64,000 bases of DNA from Vibrio tubiashii ATCC 19109. GTDB taxonomy: Bacteria; Pseudomonadota; Gammaproteobacteria; Enterobacterales; Vibrionaceae. The position numbers and the translations under genes were made by a program. The stretch covers positions 1,736,001 through 1,800,000 of the forward strand of contig NZ_CP009354.1 in NCBI RefSeq assembly GCF_000772105.1. The letters run 5' to 3'. How positions within the stretch are numbered: the first letter of the stretch is position 1; each line of letters begins with the position of its first letter. The notes under the pieces are model-generated. The model did not search any database, was not told the origin of the DNA, and worked only from the letters and a program-made list of their open reading frames with translations. Below, piece by piece: positions 7,980 through 17,465 of this stretch.

Positions 7980-9314
7980 TTAAACCTTTGGAAACTTCAG
8001 TGTGACTGAAAGACCCACCTTATCATATAGATACTCATCCTTTAGCTCTAAGTTGCCTCCCATTCTCTTGGTAGCAGCAGCGATTAAACTTAACCCTAGC
8101 CCATTGCCTTCTGTATTTCTGCTACTGTCGCTGCGGTAGAATTTTTGGCATAGGTAGGTTAATTCTTCTTCTCCTACTCCGCCACTTTGATCCGCTACAG
8201 TTAGTTCTACACTGTCTGCTTTCTCTGCTGAAGAGATTCGAATCGTATTACCCGCTTGATTGAACTTACAGGCGTTATCGATCAAATTGGACACTACCTG
8301 CATCATTAATTCTTGGCTGGCTTTAATTTGGTGTTTCGGATCAATGTTCAACTCTAGGTTTAACTGATTGTCTTCTAAAACAGGCTCGTACAGCTCTGCC
8401 GCGCACTCGACTAACTGTTGAAGATTGACAGCACTTTGGGTTATCTGTTCTCCATTGAACTCAAGTCGGCTTATTCGCAGCAGCTGATTAAAGGTATTAA
8501 GAAGATTTGCTACCATTTGCTCTACTTCTTCAAGTTCTGAGTGACTCTCAGAAAGTTGCTGAATTCGATGATAAATCGACGTAAGCGGAGTTCTTAAGTC
8601 ATGCGCAATGTTGTTTGCTTGCTGTTTAGTCATCTCTGTCGACAGAGCAAGGCGATCCAACATCATATTCAGTTCTGAAATGGTCTCTGACAGCGGCCCT
8701 TCTAGGTTTTCATTGGGGATTCTAAGATGTAAATCGTTGTCTTTAGTTATGCTGTTGCTCGCGGCGTTAATATCAGTCAGTCGAGTTTTAATGCTGTTTA
8801 TCATGAAGTAAGCAATGACAAACCCTACGATCATCAAAGCTCCAATTGCGTAAATGATCCCATTAATCAGCTGGGTTTGTTGATTAAAAAACGCATCTTC
8901 TACTCGAACTTCTAGTGTGCGCCATCCATCCCCTTCGGGAAGGTAAGTCTCGACGCTGACGTAATCAGACTCTTCATTCTCCTGAACATAAAATTCAATC
9001 CCAAATTCCATGTCTCCCGTAGATTCATAAGAATCTAGCTTTTTCAATTCTTGGTCTGTGATATGCTCTTTGAAAACGTAGCTAAAGATGGCGTCGTGAT
9101 CGGCTCGCAGAACCTTCTTGGTTTCCTCTGGGCCCAACTCTTCCCATAGCTCATACACGTAGTTAGCTTCAGAAGCCACAATGGGCAAGACACTATTATC
9201 AATGAACCAGGCATAGATACTGGTACGCATCACGATCAGCAACACAATCGCTGCCACGACTAGCATGGCATATAAGTTCAGAAAACGGCGGAAAGGATCA
9301 TTTAGCCAATTCAC
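7980..9314 (-). CDS. Sensor histidine kinase
   Basis: 444-residue inner-membrane kinase. Two membrane segments (about 14-36 and 154-174) flank a 115-residue periplasmic domain rich in acidic residues. HAMP follows, then a HisKA box NIAHDLRTPLTS with the phospho-accepting His, and a HATPase with N box NLIDNACKFN, DQSGGVG and GNGLGLSL. It overlaps the response regulator gene by 4 bp and is the third gene of the operon after a periplasmic PepSY-like protein. The acidic sensor suggests a cation or cationic peptide signal; that is inference only. Confidence 0.85.
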   Translation of the reverse strand: MNWLNDPFRRFLNLYAMLVVAAIVLLIVMRTSIYAWFIDNSVLPIVASEANYVYELWEELGPEETKKVLRADHDAIFSYVFKEHITDQELKKLDSYESTGDMEFGIEFYVQENEESDYVSVETYLPEGDGWRTLEVRVEDAFFNQQTQLINGIIYAIGALMIVGFVIAYFMINSIKTRLTDINAASNSITKDNDLHLRIPNENLEGPLSETISELNMMLDRLALSTEMTKQQANNIAHDLRTPLTSIYHRIQQLSESHSELEEVEQMVANLLNTFNQLLRISRLEFNGEQITQSAVNLQQLVECAAELYEPVLEDNQLNLELNIDPKHQIKASQELMMQVVSNLIDNACKFNQAGNTIRISSAEKADSVELTVADQSGGVGEEELTYLCQKFYRSDSSRNTEGNGLGLSLIAAATKRMGGNLELKDEYLYDKVGLSVTLKFPKV

Positions 9315-9997
9315 GAGCGATCCTCCATGACGTAGCCAGCCCCTCTCACGGTGTGCAATAGGGGCTTGTAACCATCGAGATCAATCTTCTTTCGTAATCG
9401 ACTAATATGAACATCAATGACATTGGTTTGCGGATCAAAATGATGATTCCAAACTTTCTCTAGCAGCATAGTTCGTGTCACGATCCGGCCTTGATTTTCC
9501 ATTAAATAGAGTAAAATTTGATATTCACGAGTGTTGAGTGCTATGTCTACCTCTCCCCGCTTTGCCTTTCGGGTATATGTATCTAAGGAGAGAGAATCTA
9601 GCTTTAACTCGGTGTTATTTGCTTGAGATTGCGATTCACTTGGTCTTCGCGCCAGCACTTCTATTCTCGCCAGCAACTCGGTATAAGCGTAAGGTTTAAC
9701 TAAGTAGTCGTCTCCCCCACTTCTTAATCCTTTGACACGTTCCTCTACACTATCCAATGCGCTGAGCACCAATACAGGAGTTTGGTTACCACTCGCTCTT
9801 AGCGCCTGAATCATCTGAAGACCATCCATTTCTGGCATCATACGGTCGCAAATAATAACGTCGTAGTCATTTTGCAATGCACAAATCAAACCCAACTTTC
9901 CGGTCTCGGCTCGATCAGTCTGGTGCCCGGATTGCTCTAAGCTATGACTCAGAAAACGCGATTGTTCTACGTTATCTTCTACTAATAAAATTTTCAT
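9311..9997 (-). CDS. OmpR/PmrA-family response regulator
   Basis: 228 residues. The receiver domain has the acidic pocket (LLVEDN), phospho-acceptor Asp in VIICDRMMPEMDG, a switch Ser in LVLSALD and Lys in LVKPYAY. The C-terminal winged helix (TREYQILLYLMENQGRIVTR, VIDVHISRLRKKID, TVRGAGYVM) binds DNA. It is cognate to the overlapping kinase. The operon head encodes a secreted protein that may be either target or modulator of this pair. Confidence 0.9.
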   Translation of the reverse strand: MKILLVEDNVEQSRFLSHSLEQSGHQTDRAETGKLGLICALQNDYDVIICDRMMPEMDGLQMIQALRASGNQTPVLVLSALDSVEERVKGLRSGGDDYLVKPYAYTELLARIEVLARRPSESQSQANNTELKLDSLSLDTYTRKAKRGEVDIALNTREYQILLYLMENQGRIVTRTMLLEKVWNHHFDPQTNVIDVHISRLRKKIDLDGYKPLLHTVRGAGYVMEDRS

Positions 9998-10035
9998 AAC
10001 TCAAACTCCGAGCGACCAGCCTAGCTGCATGACAT

Positions 10036-10671
10036 TTAAGATTGTTGTTGTGGACCAACTTCTAGCAATTCTAAGTCATTGGCACCATTAATAGAATGCG
10101 CATTGTCGTAGAAGTTATCTTCATACATGCCAAACTCAAACTCGATATTGCCCTCATCATTGAAAAACATCTCTTGCATATCAACCTTTTCAGTATCAAT
10201 CACTTTTAATGTTTTAGCGTCGATAACTAGCAAGGTTGATAGTGGCTCATCGTAACTCTCTTTGAGCTCTACCATGTAAATGGTTCCCAGTTCTGGCACT
10301 AAATCCGAATGCGCGGAGACAATGAGCCCTTGGTGCGTCTTACCAACTTGCGCAAGGACCTCTTGAAGTGAAAAGTTAACTTTTTGAATCGTTTGGGTAA
10401 CGTCTTTACCACTTGTTGCATCAAAGAAAATGGTGTCCTGCTCTGCTTGTTGCTTTGCAGTGGCAACGTAGAGAAACCGACCATCTTCTTGTTCAATCAA
10501 TTCAATAGAATCATAGCTAGCAGGCTTGAGCGTTTTAATCTGACTAAGCGCTTTTTCTGCGCTCATAGTAGGCACAAGATTAACCTTGTTGGGGCCATCC
10601 GTAGGGTTTGCCATCGCGCTAAAGCCAATCATACTGCCAATCAAGATGCTAAGTGTAGTAAGTTTTTTCAT
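10036..10671 (-). CDS. Periplasmic PepSY-like protein upstream of two-component system
   Basis: 211 residues starting at the ATG at 10671, which has AGGAA in good position; a longer frame from 10716 would add 15 residues before a clean signal peptide (MKKLTTLSILIGSMIGFSAMA). The mature protein has two repeats with PepSY-like character (SAEKALSQIKTLKPASYDSIELIEQ and a second segment near residue 100) followed by an acidic tail. It is 38 bp upstream of the response regulator in the same direction. PepSY proteins often inhibit or sense; a role as accessory sensor of the kinase is inferred. Confidence 0.6.
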   Translation of the reverse strand: MKKLTTLSILIGSMIGFSAMANPTDGPNKVNLVPTMSAEKALSQIKTLKPASYDSIELIEQEDGRFLYVATAKQQAEQDTIFFDATSGKDVTQTIQKVNFSLQEVLAQVGKTHQGLIVSAHSDLVPELGTIYMVELKESYDEPLSTLLVIDAKTLKVIDTEKVDMQEMFFNDEGNIEFEFGMYEDNFYDNAHSINGANDLELLEVGPQQQS

Positions 10672-10891
10672 AATCTTATTCCTGCTGTTGGTTAAGTTCG
10701 GAATTAGATTAATCAATGGAGCTAACGCCTTTCTAAACTCAAGATTAAATATTTGTCATCTAACTGAGGAGCTTTATCAAACTTCATTTCAACTTACCCC
10801 TCACTGATAAATAACGTTAATTAAGTACCCTGCTGAAACGTTTCCTTTCAGAATTGCCTTGTAAATACAAAGAGACGCAGGAGAAACAAGG

Positions 10892-11104
10892 ATGACTAAC
10901 ACGCTTATATGCCGCTCTTTTCAATCATTCATAGATATTTGTGAAAATGACTTGGTAGAAGGGGCAAATGTTCACTGTACATTTCATCTATCCGAGCCGG
11001 AAATGATGCAAGATTTATTAACAAAGAAAGGAGGCTACCTACTTACCGCAACTCCATTCCTTCAACCCAAGGAATCAATCTCAACAATTTTCCTTGTGAG
11101 GTGA
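10892..11104 (+). CDS. Small protein of unknown function (70 aa)
   Basis: 70-residue ORF with a good ribosome site (CAGGAG, 8 bases before ATG) and its own 220-bp upstream region, divergent from the PepSY-like gene. The sequence (ICRSFQSFIDICENDLVEG, then FHLSEPEMMQDLLTKKGGY) is soluble and shows no domain I recognise. A hairpin at 11133-11163 lies just after the stop. It is probably real but unassigned. Confidence 0.5.
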   Translation: MTNTLICRSFQSFIDICENDLVEGANVHCTFHLSEPEMMQDLLTKKGGYLLTATPFLQPKESISTIFLVR

Positions 11105-11132
11105 GTTTCTTAGGCGACTCTCACTCTCTGTT

Positions 11133-11169
11133 CCGGCTTCATTCCTCCCAATTTTGGAGCCGGCTTTTT
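11133..11169 (+). terminator. Weak terminator after the 70-aa gene
   Basis: CCGGCT and AGCCGG pair around a loop that itself contains CTCC/GGAG, and CTTTTT follows. The loop is long, so confidence is modest. Confidence 0.4.
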
Positions 11170-11396
11170 GCTCATTTTTGCATCAACTTCTCTACTTATT
11201 TTCTCCCTTATAACCCAATACGAACCCTTACAAAGTGATTGCTCTAAACACGCCCTCTTCGTGCTCCAGATCACATAACTGCACCTAAAAAACACTAAAT
11301 TACTCATCATTTACTGAACAATTAACATATTAATAACTAAAAATAGTCCGACAAATTAAAAAGTCAGCTCCAACTATTTTACAAAGGAGGCGCTCT

Positions 11397-12050
11397 ATGG
11401 CTACAAACGGGACGGAATGCTTCGATTTACGAATCGGCAACTGTTTACTAAAAAGAAATGAATCTGGTGCTCAGATTCTACTGGACAACGAAAAATCGTT
11501 TTCTATCACTATTCCAGAAAGTAGTGTACTAAAAAGATTAGTTGAGGAAGATGGTGAAGTGGTCAGCAGAGATGACTTAATCGTCGATGCTTGGGGACGC
11601 CCCGACATAATAGGTCCAAACTCTTTACCCGTTGCGATTACAAACCTTAGGAAGATCCTCGATCTTAATAATATTAAAATTACTAATGTTCCTAGAAAGG
11701 GCTATAGAATCGATCTTTCCGAACTTCAATGGACTCAATCACAAGAACCTTCCTTACAAGAGACAGTGCTCCCTCCCCCAGACAATAAAGATACAAGCTT
11801 TCCACCCATATACGAAACTTGGTGGGAAAGGGCTAAGCTTGCCATTGCTATCGGTGCCTTGTTGTTTTGTCTCTACGCCGCCTTTTACATTGTATTCTCT
11901 TGGGTGCGTGTCGACTGCCAAAAATTAGGTAACGCTACCCTGTGTTCGATACAAGGGGACTATGTCGAACCATCAATTGTAAACGGGAAAGAAGGGAGAT
12001 TCTTTTATTCAAGTCAGAGTGGTTTAATGGAGGTTAAAGGCAATGGTTAA
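11397..12050 (+). CDS. ToxR-like membrane-anchored transcription regulator
   Basis: 217 residues with an excellent ribosome site (AAAGGAGG). Residues about 15-105 form an OmpR/ToxR winged helix (VLKRLVEEDGEVVSRDDLIVDAWG, LPVAITNLRKIL, NVPRKGYRIDL). There is no receiver domain. A proline-rich linker (about 118-140) leads to one membrane segment (about 148-169) and a short periplasmic tail of about 48 residues holding Cys174 and Cys183. The topology is that of ToxR, TcpP and VtrA, which bind DNA while in the membrane. The stop overlaps a small membrane partner gene by 8 bp, as in toxRS, tcpPH and vtrAC. Targets and signal are unknown. Confidence 0.8.
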   Translation: MATNGTECFDLRIGNCLLKRNESGAQILLDNEKSFSITIPESSVLKRLVEEDGEVVSRDDLIVDAWGRPDIIGPNSLPVAITNLRKILDLNNIKITNVPRKGYRIDLSELQWTQSQEPSLQETVLPPPDNKDTSFPPIYETWWERAKLAIAIGALLFCLYAAFYIVFSWVRVDCQKLGNATLCSIQGDYVEPSIVNGKEGRFFYSSQSGLMEVKGNG

Positions 12051-12510
12051 ACGTATTATTTTAATAGCGGTGATCGTCTTAGGGTTGTTTGCATCGATTA
12101 CGACTTACGCTTTCTTAAACGGCGCATCTTGCCAGTATTCGATGACACTGCATGTTCCTGATGATGATAGAGATGTTTTTTTAACGTGTTATCGAGGAAA
12201 GGTGGTTGCACTACAAACCAAGCAAGATGACAACGGCAACTACCTTTCAAAGTATAAAGTAGAGGCAAGGCAACTCCGATTAGGTGAGCAAACCATCTAT
12301 TTTGTCTACTCGCGTAAGATTTTAGTCGATGACAACAAGCAAGATGAAAATGATCATTTCAACCAGATCTCATCGGGATATAAGTTCTTGTTCTATAGCT
12401 TAATCCGTGATGGCGACGATATCTATGTCTTCCAGTCGTTCCCTAGGTACTACGTCCATAAAGGGACAATCTCAGGTACATTAGATATTTGGGAAAAGTT
12501 TTTTAGCTAA
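12043..12510 (+). CDS. Membrane-anchored periplasmic partner of the ToxR-like regulator
   Basis: 155 residues: one N-terminal membrane anchor (about 4-24) and a periplasmic domain rich in alternating hydrophobic beta-strand patterns (KYKVEARQLRLGEQTIYFVYS, YKFLFYSLIRDGDDIYVFQ). Two cysteines, Cys30 and Cys49, lie near the membrane. A GGAGG ribosome site sits inside the upstream gene and the ORFs overlap by 8 bp, so the two products are made together. Size and topology resemble ToxS and VtrC (the bile-sensing lipocalin-like partner of VtrA). Homology could not be shown by eye, so the role is inferred from position. Confidence 0.6.
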   Translation: MVKRIILIAVIVLGLFASITTYAFLNGASCQYSMTLHVPDDDRDVFLTCYRGKVVALQTKQDDNGNYLSKYKVEARQLRLGEQTIYFVYSRKILVDDNKQDENDHFNQISSGYKFLFYSLIRDGDDIYVFQSFPRYYVHKGTISGTLDIWEKFFS

Positions 12511-12540
12511 CAACAGAACCATTAGCGAATAAAAAAGTAA

Positions 12541-12565
12541 AAGCGCCATACATCGATGGCGCTTT
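12541..12565. terminator. Bidirectional terminator between the ToxR-like pair and tnaA
   Basis: AAGCGCCAT and ATGGCGCTT form a 9-bp stem with a six-base loop, preceded by A-rich and followed by T-rich sequence. It sits between convergent genes. Confidence 0.8.
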
Positions 12566-12584
12566 GTCATTTTAATATCAGAAA

Positions 12585-14045
12585 CTATTCAAGAACTCGG
12601 AACTCCGCATTAAAGTGTCTTAAGGCGGGTGGCTCGTATGTAAAGGTCAGCCCTTTAATCTTGGGCGCGTTTTCCTTAATCTCCGTAAAGGCTTGAATCA
12701 CATAGTCAAGATGCGCTTGTGTATATGTGGCTCGAGGAACCGCTAATCGCAAAAGCTCTGCCGGACACGGTAACTGCTGCCCTGTTTTTGGATCGCGTCC
12801 TAACAACAAAGAGCCAATCTCCGCACCACGAATTCCAGCTACACGGTACAATTCACATGCCATTGCATGACCGGGGAACTGGTCGGCTGGAATATGTGGC
12901 AATAAGTCACCCGCATTGATAAACGCTGCATGTCCTCCAGCCTGCTGACATTTGATCCCGACTCTTTCAAGTCCATCAACTAAATACTGAACCTGATCGA
13001 TACGTGAAGATAACCACTCTTCACGCATGGCGTCGTAGAGACCTACGGCTAAACGTTCCATAGCGCCTCCCTCTAACCCGCCATAGGTTGGAAAACCCTC
13101 TTGCAAGACACATAAGGTGCGGCACTCTTGGAAGACATCGGAAAGCGTATAGTCTTTAAACGCTAATAACCCCCCAATAGGCACCATCGCATCCTTTTTG
13201 GCTGACATGGATAGAATATCTGCATACTTGAAGCTTTCTTTGGTGATTTCTTCAATAGACCAGCATTCGTAACCAGGCTCTCGTTGCTTTATAAAATACG
13301 CGTTCTCTGCAAATCGTGCGCAATCCATTACAACTGGAATGTCATATGAACTGGCTATCTCATACACTTCTTTAAGGTTTGCGAGTGATACCGGTTGTCC
13401 GCCCGCCGAGTTACATGTAATCGTACTCACGATGTAAGGTACGTTTTTTGGCCCAATATCTTCGATAGCGATGATTAATTTTTCAATATCAAAGTTACCT
13501 TTGAATGCAGACTTAACCGATGTATCGAAAGCCTCTTTGGTAGGCACATTAACCACTCGGCAGCCATTAAGCTGGGTATGCCCTTGAGTTGTATCGAAAA
13601 AGTAGTTTGAAACTGCGGCCATTTGTTCACGACATAGGCCCTTCTCACGCTCTCGCTTAGCAATCAACGCAGGAACATAGAGCTGTTCAGCTCCTCGTCC
13701 TTGGTGAGTTGGAATGGTATGCTCGTAGCCAAAGATATCTTTGACCGCATCTTTTAAAACGTAGTAGCTTCGGCTACCACTGTATGATTCATCCCCTTTC
13801 AGCATTGCTGCTTGCATCCCTTGGGTAACAGAACCCGTACCACTGTCAGTCAGCAAGTCAATAAACACCTCGCTACTAGGAATTAAGAACGGATTGTATC
13901 CATACTTTTCCAAAGCAGCTTCTCGTTCTTCACGTGTCGTATGTTTAACAGGCTCGACAACTCGAATTCGATATGGCTCTGGCAAATAACCCATACGAGT
14001 ATCGGTTTTTTGGGGACAGTGCGAAGCACAGGAATTAGTAGTCAT
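12585..14045 (-). CDS. tnaA: Tryptophanase (L-tryptophan indole-lyase)
   Basis: PLP enzyme splitting L-tryptophan into indole, pyruvate and ammonia. The 486 residues align along their length with E. coli TnaA (471), with an extra 10-15 residues at the N-terminus. Clear family segments are [71 protein letters not shown], the PLP lysine in [13 protein letters not shown], and [21 protein letters not shown]. The start has GAAGGTG eight bases upstream. A tyrosine phenol-lyase is less likely given near-identity to TnaA motifs. No tnaC leader peptide with a tryptophan codon was found upstream. Confidence 0.95.
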   Translation of the reverse strand: MTTNSCASHCPQKTDTRMGYLPEPYRIRVVEPVKHTTREEREAALEKYGYNPFLIPSSEVFIDLLTDSGTGSVTQGMQAAMLKGDESYSGSRSYYVLKDAVKDIFGYEHTIPTHQGRGAEQLYVPALIAKREREKGLCREQMAAVSNYFFDTTQGHTQLNGCRVVNVPTKEAFDTSVKSAFKGNFDIEKLIIAIEDIGPKNVPYIVSTITCNSAGGQPVSLANLKEVYEIASSYDIPVVMDCARFAENAYFIKQREPGYECWSIEEITKESFKYADILSMSAKKDAMVPIGGLLAFKDYTLSDVFQECRTLCVLQEGFPTYGGLEGGAMERLAVGLYDAMREEWLSSRIDQVQYLVDGLERVGIKCQQAGGHAAFINAGDLLPHIPADQFPGHAMACELYRVAGIRGAEIGSLLLGRDPKTGQQLPCPAELLRLAVPRATYTQAHLDYVIQAFTEIKENAPKIKGLTFTYEPPALRHFNAEFRVLE

Positions 14046-14214
14046 AGTTTTTCACCTTCAATTTTATCTATGATTTGTAAAACGGACTAAGTTGCATATA
14101 CGTGTCCGCTACGACAAAACATAGAGTCGGGTGAAAGATCCAATGAGTAAGTTATGGATAAATAATCGTCAAAATCCCCTTCCTTAAGACAATGACTGAA
14201 ACCAATCTCAGTAA

Positions 14215-14238
14215 AAAGCCTGACATGAGTCAGGCTTT
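14215..14238 (-). terminator. Terminator after the VirK/YbjX-family gene
   Basis: AAAGCCTGAC and GTCAGGCTTT form a perfect 10-bp stem with a four-base loop, and on the minus strand the stem runs into TTTTTAC. Confidence 0.85.
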
Positions 14239-14271
14239 ATCTTTGTTCATATGTCACTTCGCTAAGCGTCT

Positions 14272-15177
14272 TTAAAGCTCACTCAAACGCGTTTTGACCA
14301 CACCTTGTGTTTCCTCAATCCAAGCATAGCGTTTGGTGTATAAACGACGTTTCGTTTTCTTAAGTGTACTCGGATCTTTGCGCGGTGGCTGGAGTGGGAT
14401 CTTGTACATAAACTTCGAGACTTGTTCACCACCATACTCGGTCCACAATTCAGCGTAATTGTAGGTCACACTTGAACGCTTCGAACCTGTGTATCTCAAT
14501 GCTTGATAGATATGCCCTTTGTTTGTAATACCGAAAACATTGTCTACTTGCCACTCGCGAGCGAGCATCAGCAAAACTTCAAGCATTAACGCTTTTGGAC
14601 GTAAACCATGAATACCGCGAGTCAGTGACTTAATGATCTCTCCTCGATCACTAATGTGGTCCCCAGGTCCTTGTAGCGCACCAATGTGGATTTCTCTGCG
14701 TGGCGTGGTCGATAGATTAAACGCCAACGTAAACAGATCGCGGTTTTTCTCATCTGTCAGCTTTAGTGCCAATGAGCCTTCTCTTTCAGGCCCCGCACAC
14801 AACAGCAGCCTACAACCCATAATTTCAGCGAGAAGCCAACCTTCATTAGAGTAAAAGTCTAAGAATCCTCGGCCATACATTTCATGGAGGGTTTTAAAAT
14901 GCTCATAGATTTTCTTCGCGCGCTGTTCTGGGCGCCAGTTCAAGCAAACATAAGGTTTAAGAGGCTTTTCGAGCAATCGCGGGTTAACGTCCGTGATGGT
15001 TTTTAGATCGGGCTGAGCGAAGAGTTCTTGCATCTGTTTTAAAACGCCTGGTTTAAGCAACGACCATAAGCAAAAACGCGCGTTATAGCGTAGCTTTTTA
15101 AGCCCATGAATATCCGGATATACGGCTTCAGCGACTTTAGGAAGCGATAAAACAAAATTAAGGTAGTTGGCTGACAT
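14272..15177 (-). CDS. VirK/YbjX family protein (DUF535)
   Basis: 301 residues, about the usual length of the VirK/YbjX/SomA family. Family-like stretches are LNWRPEQRAKKIYEHFKTL, LAFNLSTTPRREIHIGALQGP, IKSLTRGIHGLRPKALMLEVL and VFGITNKGHIYQALRY. Members have been linked to envelope integrity and resistance to host peptides in enterobacteria, but the biochemical function is not known. It has its own terminator, so it is likely monocistronic. It lies downstream of the RstAB-like pair on the same strand, separated by 151 bp. Confidence 0.8.
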   Translation of the reverse strand: MSANYLNFVLSLPKVAEAVYPDIHGLKKLRYNARFCLWSLLKPGVLKQMQELFAQPDLKTITDVNPRLLEKPLKPYVCLNWRPEQRAKKIYEHFKTLHEMYGRGFLDFYSNEGWLLAEIMGCRLLLCAGPEREGSLALKLTDEKNRDLFTLAFNLSTTPRREIHIGALQGPGDHISDRGEIIKSLTRGIHGLRPKALMLEVLLMLAREWQVDNVFGITNKGHIYQALRYTGSKRSSVTYNYAELWTEYGGEQVSKFMYKIPLQPPRKDPSTLKKTKRRLYTKRYAWIEETQGVVKTRLSEL

Positions 15178-15328
15178 ATAGAACTCTCGATTTTCTGTAT
15201 GGGACTTTGCTCTTAAAGTCGTTGCCTATTAATTGGTTAGGCAAGCGATAGTGCACAGTGTACAAAATCAGAAAAATGAGATGTAGATCTACTTTGTCGC
15301 GACTTTGTCACGCCTTTGTCAGCCTCGA

Positions 15329-16615
15329 TTACAATTTAGGGAATGTCAGGGTGAATTGAGCGCCACCCAAGGTGCTTTGACCGACTTCAACAGTGCCTTG
15401 ATGCCGTTTAACGATTAGGTCAACAATCGCAAGCCCTAAGCCAAATCCACTGTTTTCTTTGTTTCTTGACGCGTCAGCACTGTAAAATGGCTGGAAAACT
15501 GATGACCAATGCTCAGAAGGAATGCCGTTACCATCATCTTCTACCATGAGCACTAGGTGTCCATCAGACTCTTTTACGCTTAGCTGCACTTGATCTTTCG
15601 CATACTTAACGGCATTCGAAAGCAAATTCACTACTCCGCGCTTCAACAATGAACGATCCGCACACAGTTCTACATTGCTTTCGATATCAAGTGCAATATT
15701 AATATCACGGCTGTTTGGTAAGCGCTGAACGACTTCTGGTAGAAAATGATTCAAATTAAGTTGCTCTAGGCTCAGCTCGGTTTCAGGACGTTCCATCTTA
15801 GCGAAATACAGTAGCTCATCGACCATTCGCTCCATTTCTTCGGTATCTTCGATGATGCTCGCTATTTTGTCATGCAGCTCTTTAGACAAGTTCTGGTCTT
15901 GCAACATTTCAGCTTGCCATTGAATTCTAAAAATTGGCGTTCGCAGATCATGGGCAACCGCATTGGTTAAGAAACGGTTGCTAGCAATGAGGTTAGAAAT
16001 CTTATCTGCCATATAGTTGAAGCTCGTATTCAATCTCCCTACGGCATCTCTGCCTTTAGTCGGAGCCCTAACGTTGAAATCGCCCTGAGCAAACTTAACC
16101 GTCGCATTTTCCAGTAACCGCACTCTACGGCTCAAGAACAAAATCAAACACAGTGAGTAGACAAAGAAGCCGCCGAGAATGAAGCCCCAAACAATATCAT
16201 CATCAAATTCAATTGCTTGGCGTAGCTCAGTTTGAAAATCCGGCGAGATATAGTAAATCTCGTTAGGCTCTAACAGCTTAAACCAGAAATGTCTTTCTTC
16301 ATCAAAATAGATATTGAGATTCGATTGGTCTTGGGCGAAAAAGTTGGCGACGTCTTTTGGTACATCAGACAAGTTAACAACGAACAGGGTTTTGGCCGTT
16401 TTTTCTACCACGCGTTCCATAGTATCAATAGCCGCTTCTTTACCTTGGTTTTGGTAAATAGTCAGCACCATATCCCTGAACGCTTCGCCTTCTCTTTCCT
16501 GCAGTACATAGTCATAATCTGGATTGAGTTCATAGATAATGTACTCATACGCAAAAATACTTAATGTAAATAAGATCAATAAACCGATAAACGATTCCAA
16601 GTAAATTCTGCGCAT
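15329..16615 (-). CDS. RstB-like sensor histidine kinase
   Basis: 428 residues with membrane segments at about 5-27 and 141-163, a periplasmic domain of about 110 residues between them, HAMP, HisKA (NAVAHDLRTPIFRIQWQ) and HATPase (NLLSNAVKYA, VEDDGNGIP, GFGLGLAIV). The order HAMP-DKISNLIASNRFLTNAVAHDLRTP closely parallels E. coli RstB. Its gene lies 30 bp after the response regulator gene. The signal is unknown. Confidence 0.85.
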   Translation of the reverse strand: MRRIYLESFIGLLILFTLSIFAYEYIIYELNPDYDYVLQEREGEAFRDMVLTIYQNQGKEAAIDTMERVVEKTAKTLFVVNLSDVPKDVANFFAQDQSNLNIYFDEERHFWFKLLEPNEIYYISPDFQTELRQAIEFDDDIVWGFILGGFFVYSLCLILFLSRRVRLLENATVKFAQGDFNVRAPTKGRDAVGRLNTSFNYMADKISNLIASNRFLTNAVAHDLRTPIFRIQWQAEMLQDQNLSKELHDKIASIIEDTEEMERMVDELLYFAKMERPETELSLEQLNLNHFLPEVVQRLPNSRDINIALDIESNVELCADRSLLKRGVVNLLSNAVKYAKDQVQLSVKESDGHLVLMVEDDGNGIPSEHWSSVFQPFYSADASRNKENSGFGLGLAIVDLIVKRHQGTVEVGQSTLGGAQFTLTFPKL

Positions 16616-16645
16616 ATACCCTCTTAAGATTAAGTTTGTCGACTA

Positions 16646-17365
16646 TTACCAAGTATCTGGGACAAACAAATACCCTTTTCCTCTGACAGTAATGATGCGT
16701 TTTGGCGTTGCAGATGTGTCACCGAGTTTCTTACGCAAACTCACAATCTTGTTGTCGACGGTTCTATCTAGACCATCATACTCAATGCCTCTCAACGTCT
16801 TGGTCAGTTGATCCCGAGACAACACTTCGTCAGGAGAACAAGCCAAAGCCCATAGTAAGTCAAACTCACTATCAGACATTGAAACCACCTCGCCTGCCAG
16901 TTCGCAAACTTTACGTGCATCATTAAGCTTCAACTGACCAAACTCTAGCACTTTCGAATTAGCTGCTTGCGGTATCGATTGAGTACTCGCCTCAACTCTT
17001 CTTAACAACATTCTCATCCGAGCGAGCAAAACTCGCGGTTTAATCGGCTTTGTTACAAAGTCATCTGCGCCAATTTCTAGTGCTGCGACATGATCAAAAT
17101 CGTCATCACTGGCTGTCAGCATAAGCACTTTACCTGAGTAGCTTGGACGAATCTGTCTACAAATTGTCAGCCCATCAACACCGGGGAGCATAAGATCGAG
17201 GAGAACAATATCAGGCTGATTTTCAACAATGGCATCAATGGCACTTTCACCTTCTTCAAAAGTCGTAACACTGAACTCTTGAGAGACAAAATATTCACAC
17301 AGCATTTGTCGAAGCTTAGGGTCATCTTCAACGATAAATAGCGTCTGATTAGCGGAATTTGGCAT
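16646..17365 (-). CDS. RstA-like OmpR-family response regulator
   Basis: 239 residues, the length of E. coli RstA. The receiver contains IVEDDPKLRQML, the phospho-acceptor Asp in IVLLDLMLPGVDGLTICRQIR, then VLMLTASDDDFDHVAALEIGADDFVTKPI. The segment DG-TICR-R...SG...LT-S.D-D..H..ALE.GA is RstA-like rather than PhoP- or OmpR-like. The C-terminal winged helix ends VRGKGYLFVPDTW. It is first in a two-gene operon with the kinase. Confidence 0.85.
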   Translation of the reverse strand: MPNSANQTLFIVEDDPKLRQMLCEYFVSQEFSVTTFEEGESAIDAIVENQPDIVLLDLMLPGVDGLTICRQIRPSYSGKVLMLTASDDDFDHVAALEIGADDFVTKPIKPRVLLARMRMLLRRVEASTQSIPQAANSKVLEFGQLKLNDARKVCELAGEVVSMSDSEFDLLWALACSPDEVLSRDQLTKTLRGIEYDGLDRTVDNKIVSLRKKLGDTSATPKRIITVRGKGYLFVPDTW

Positions 17366-17465
17366 ATAAACTAAAGCATTGCATGACTAACATGAGAGTA
17401 ATTCTAGCGTATTCGCCATCCCATTTCTGCAACAGAAACTGAATCAAAATCGCGACGAAGACAAA

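Noticed and set aside
12043..12510. Naming the small partner toxS or vtrC
   Set aside because: Only size, topology and gene overlap agree; no specific sequence match could be seen.
14046..14214. tnaC leader peptide before tnaA
   Set aside because: Short ORFs there (for example one starting MQLSPFYK) contain no Trp and lack the tnaC pattern.
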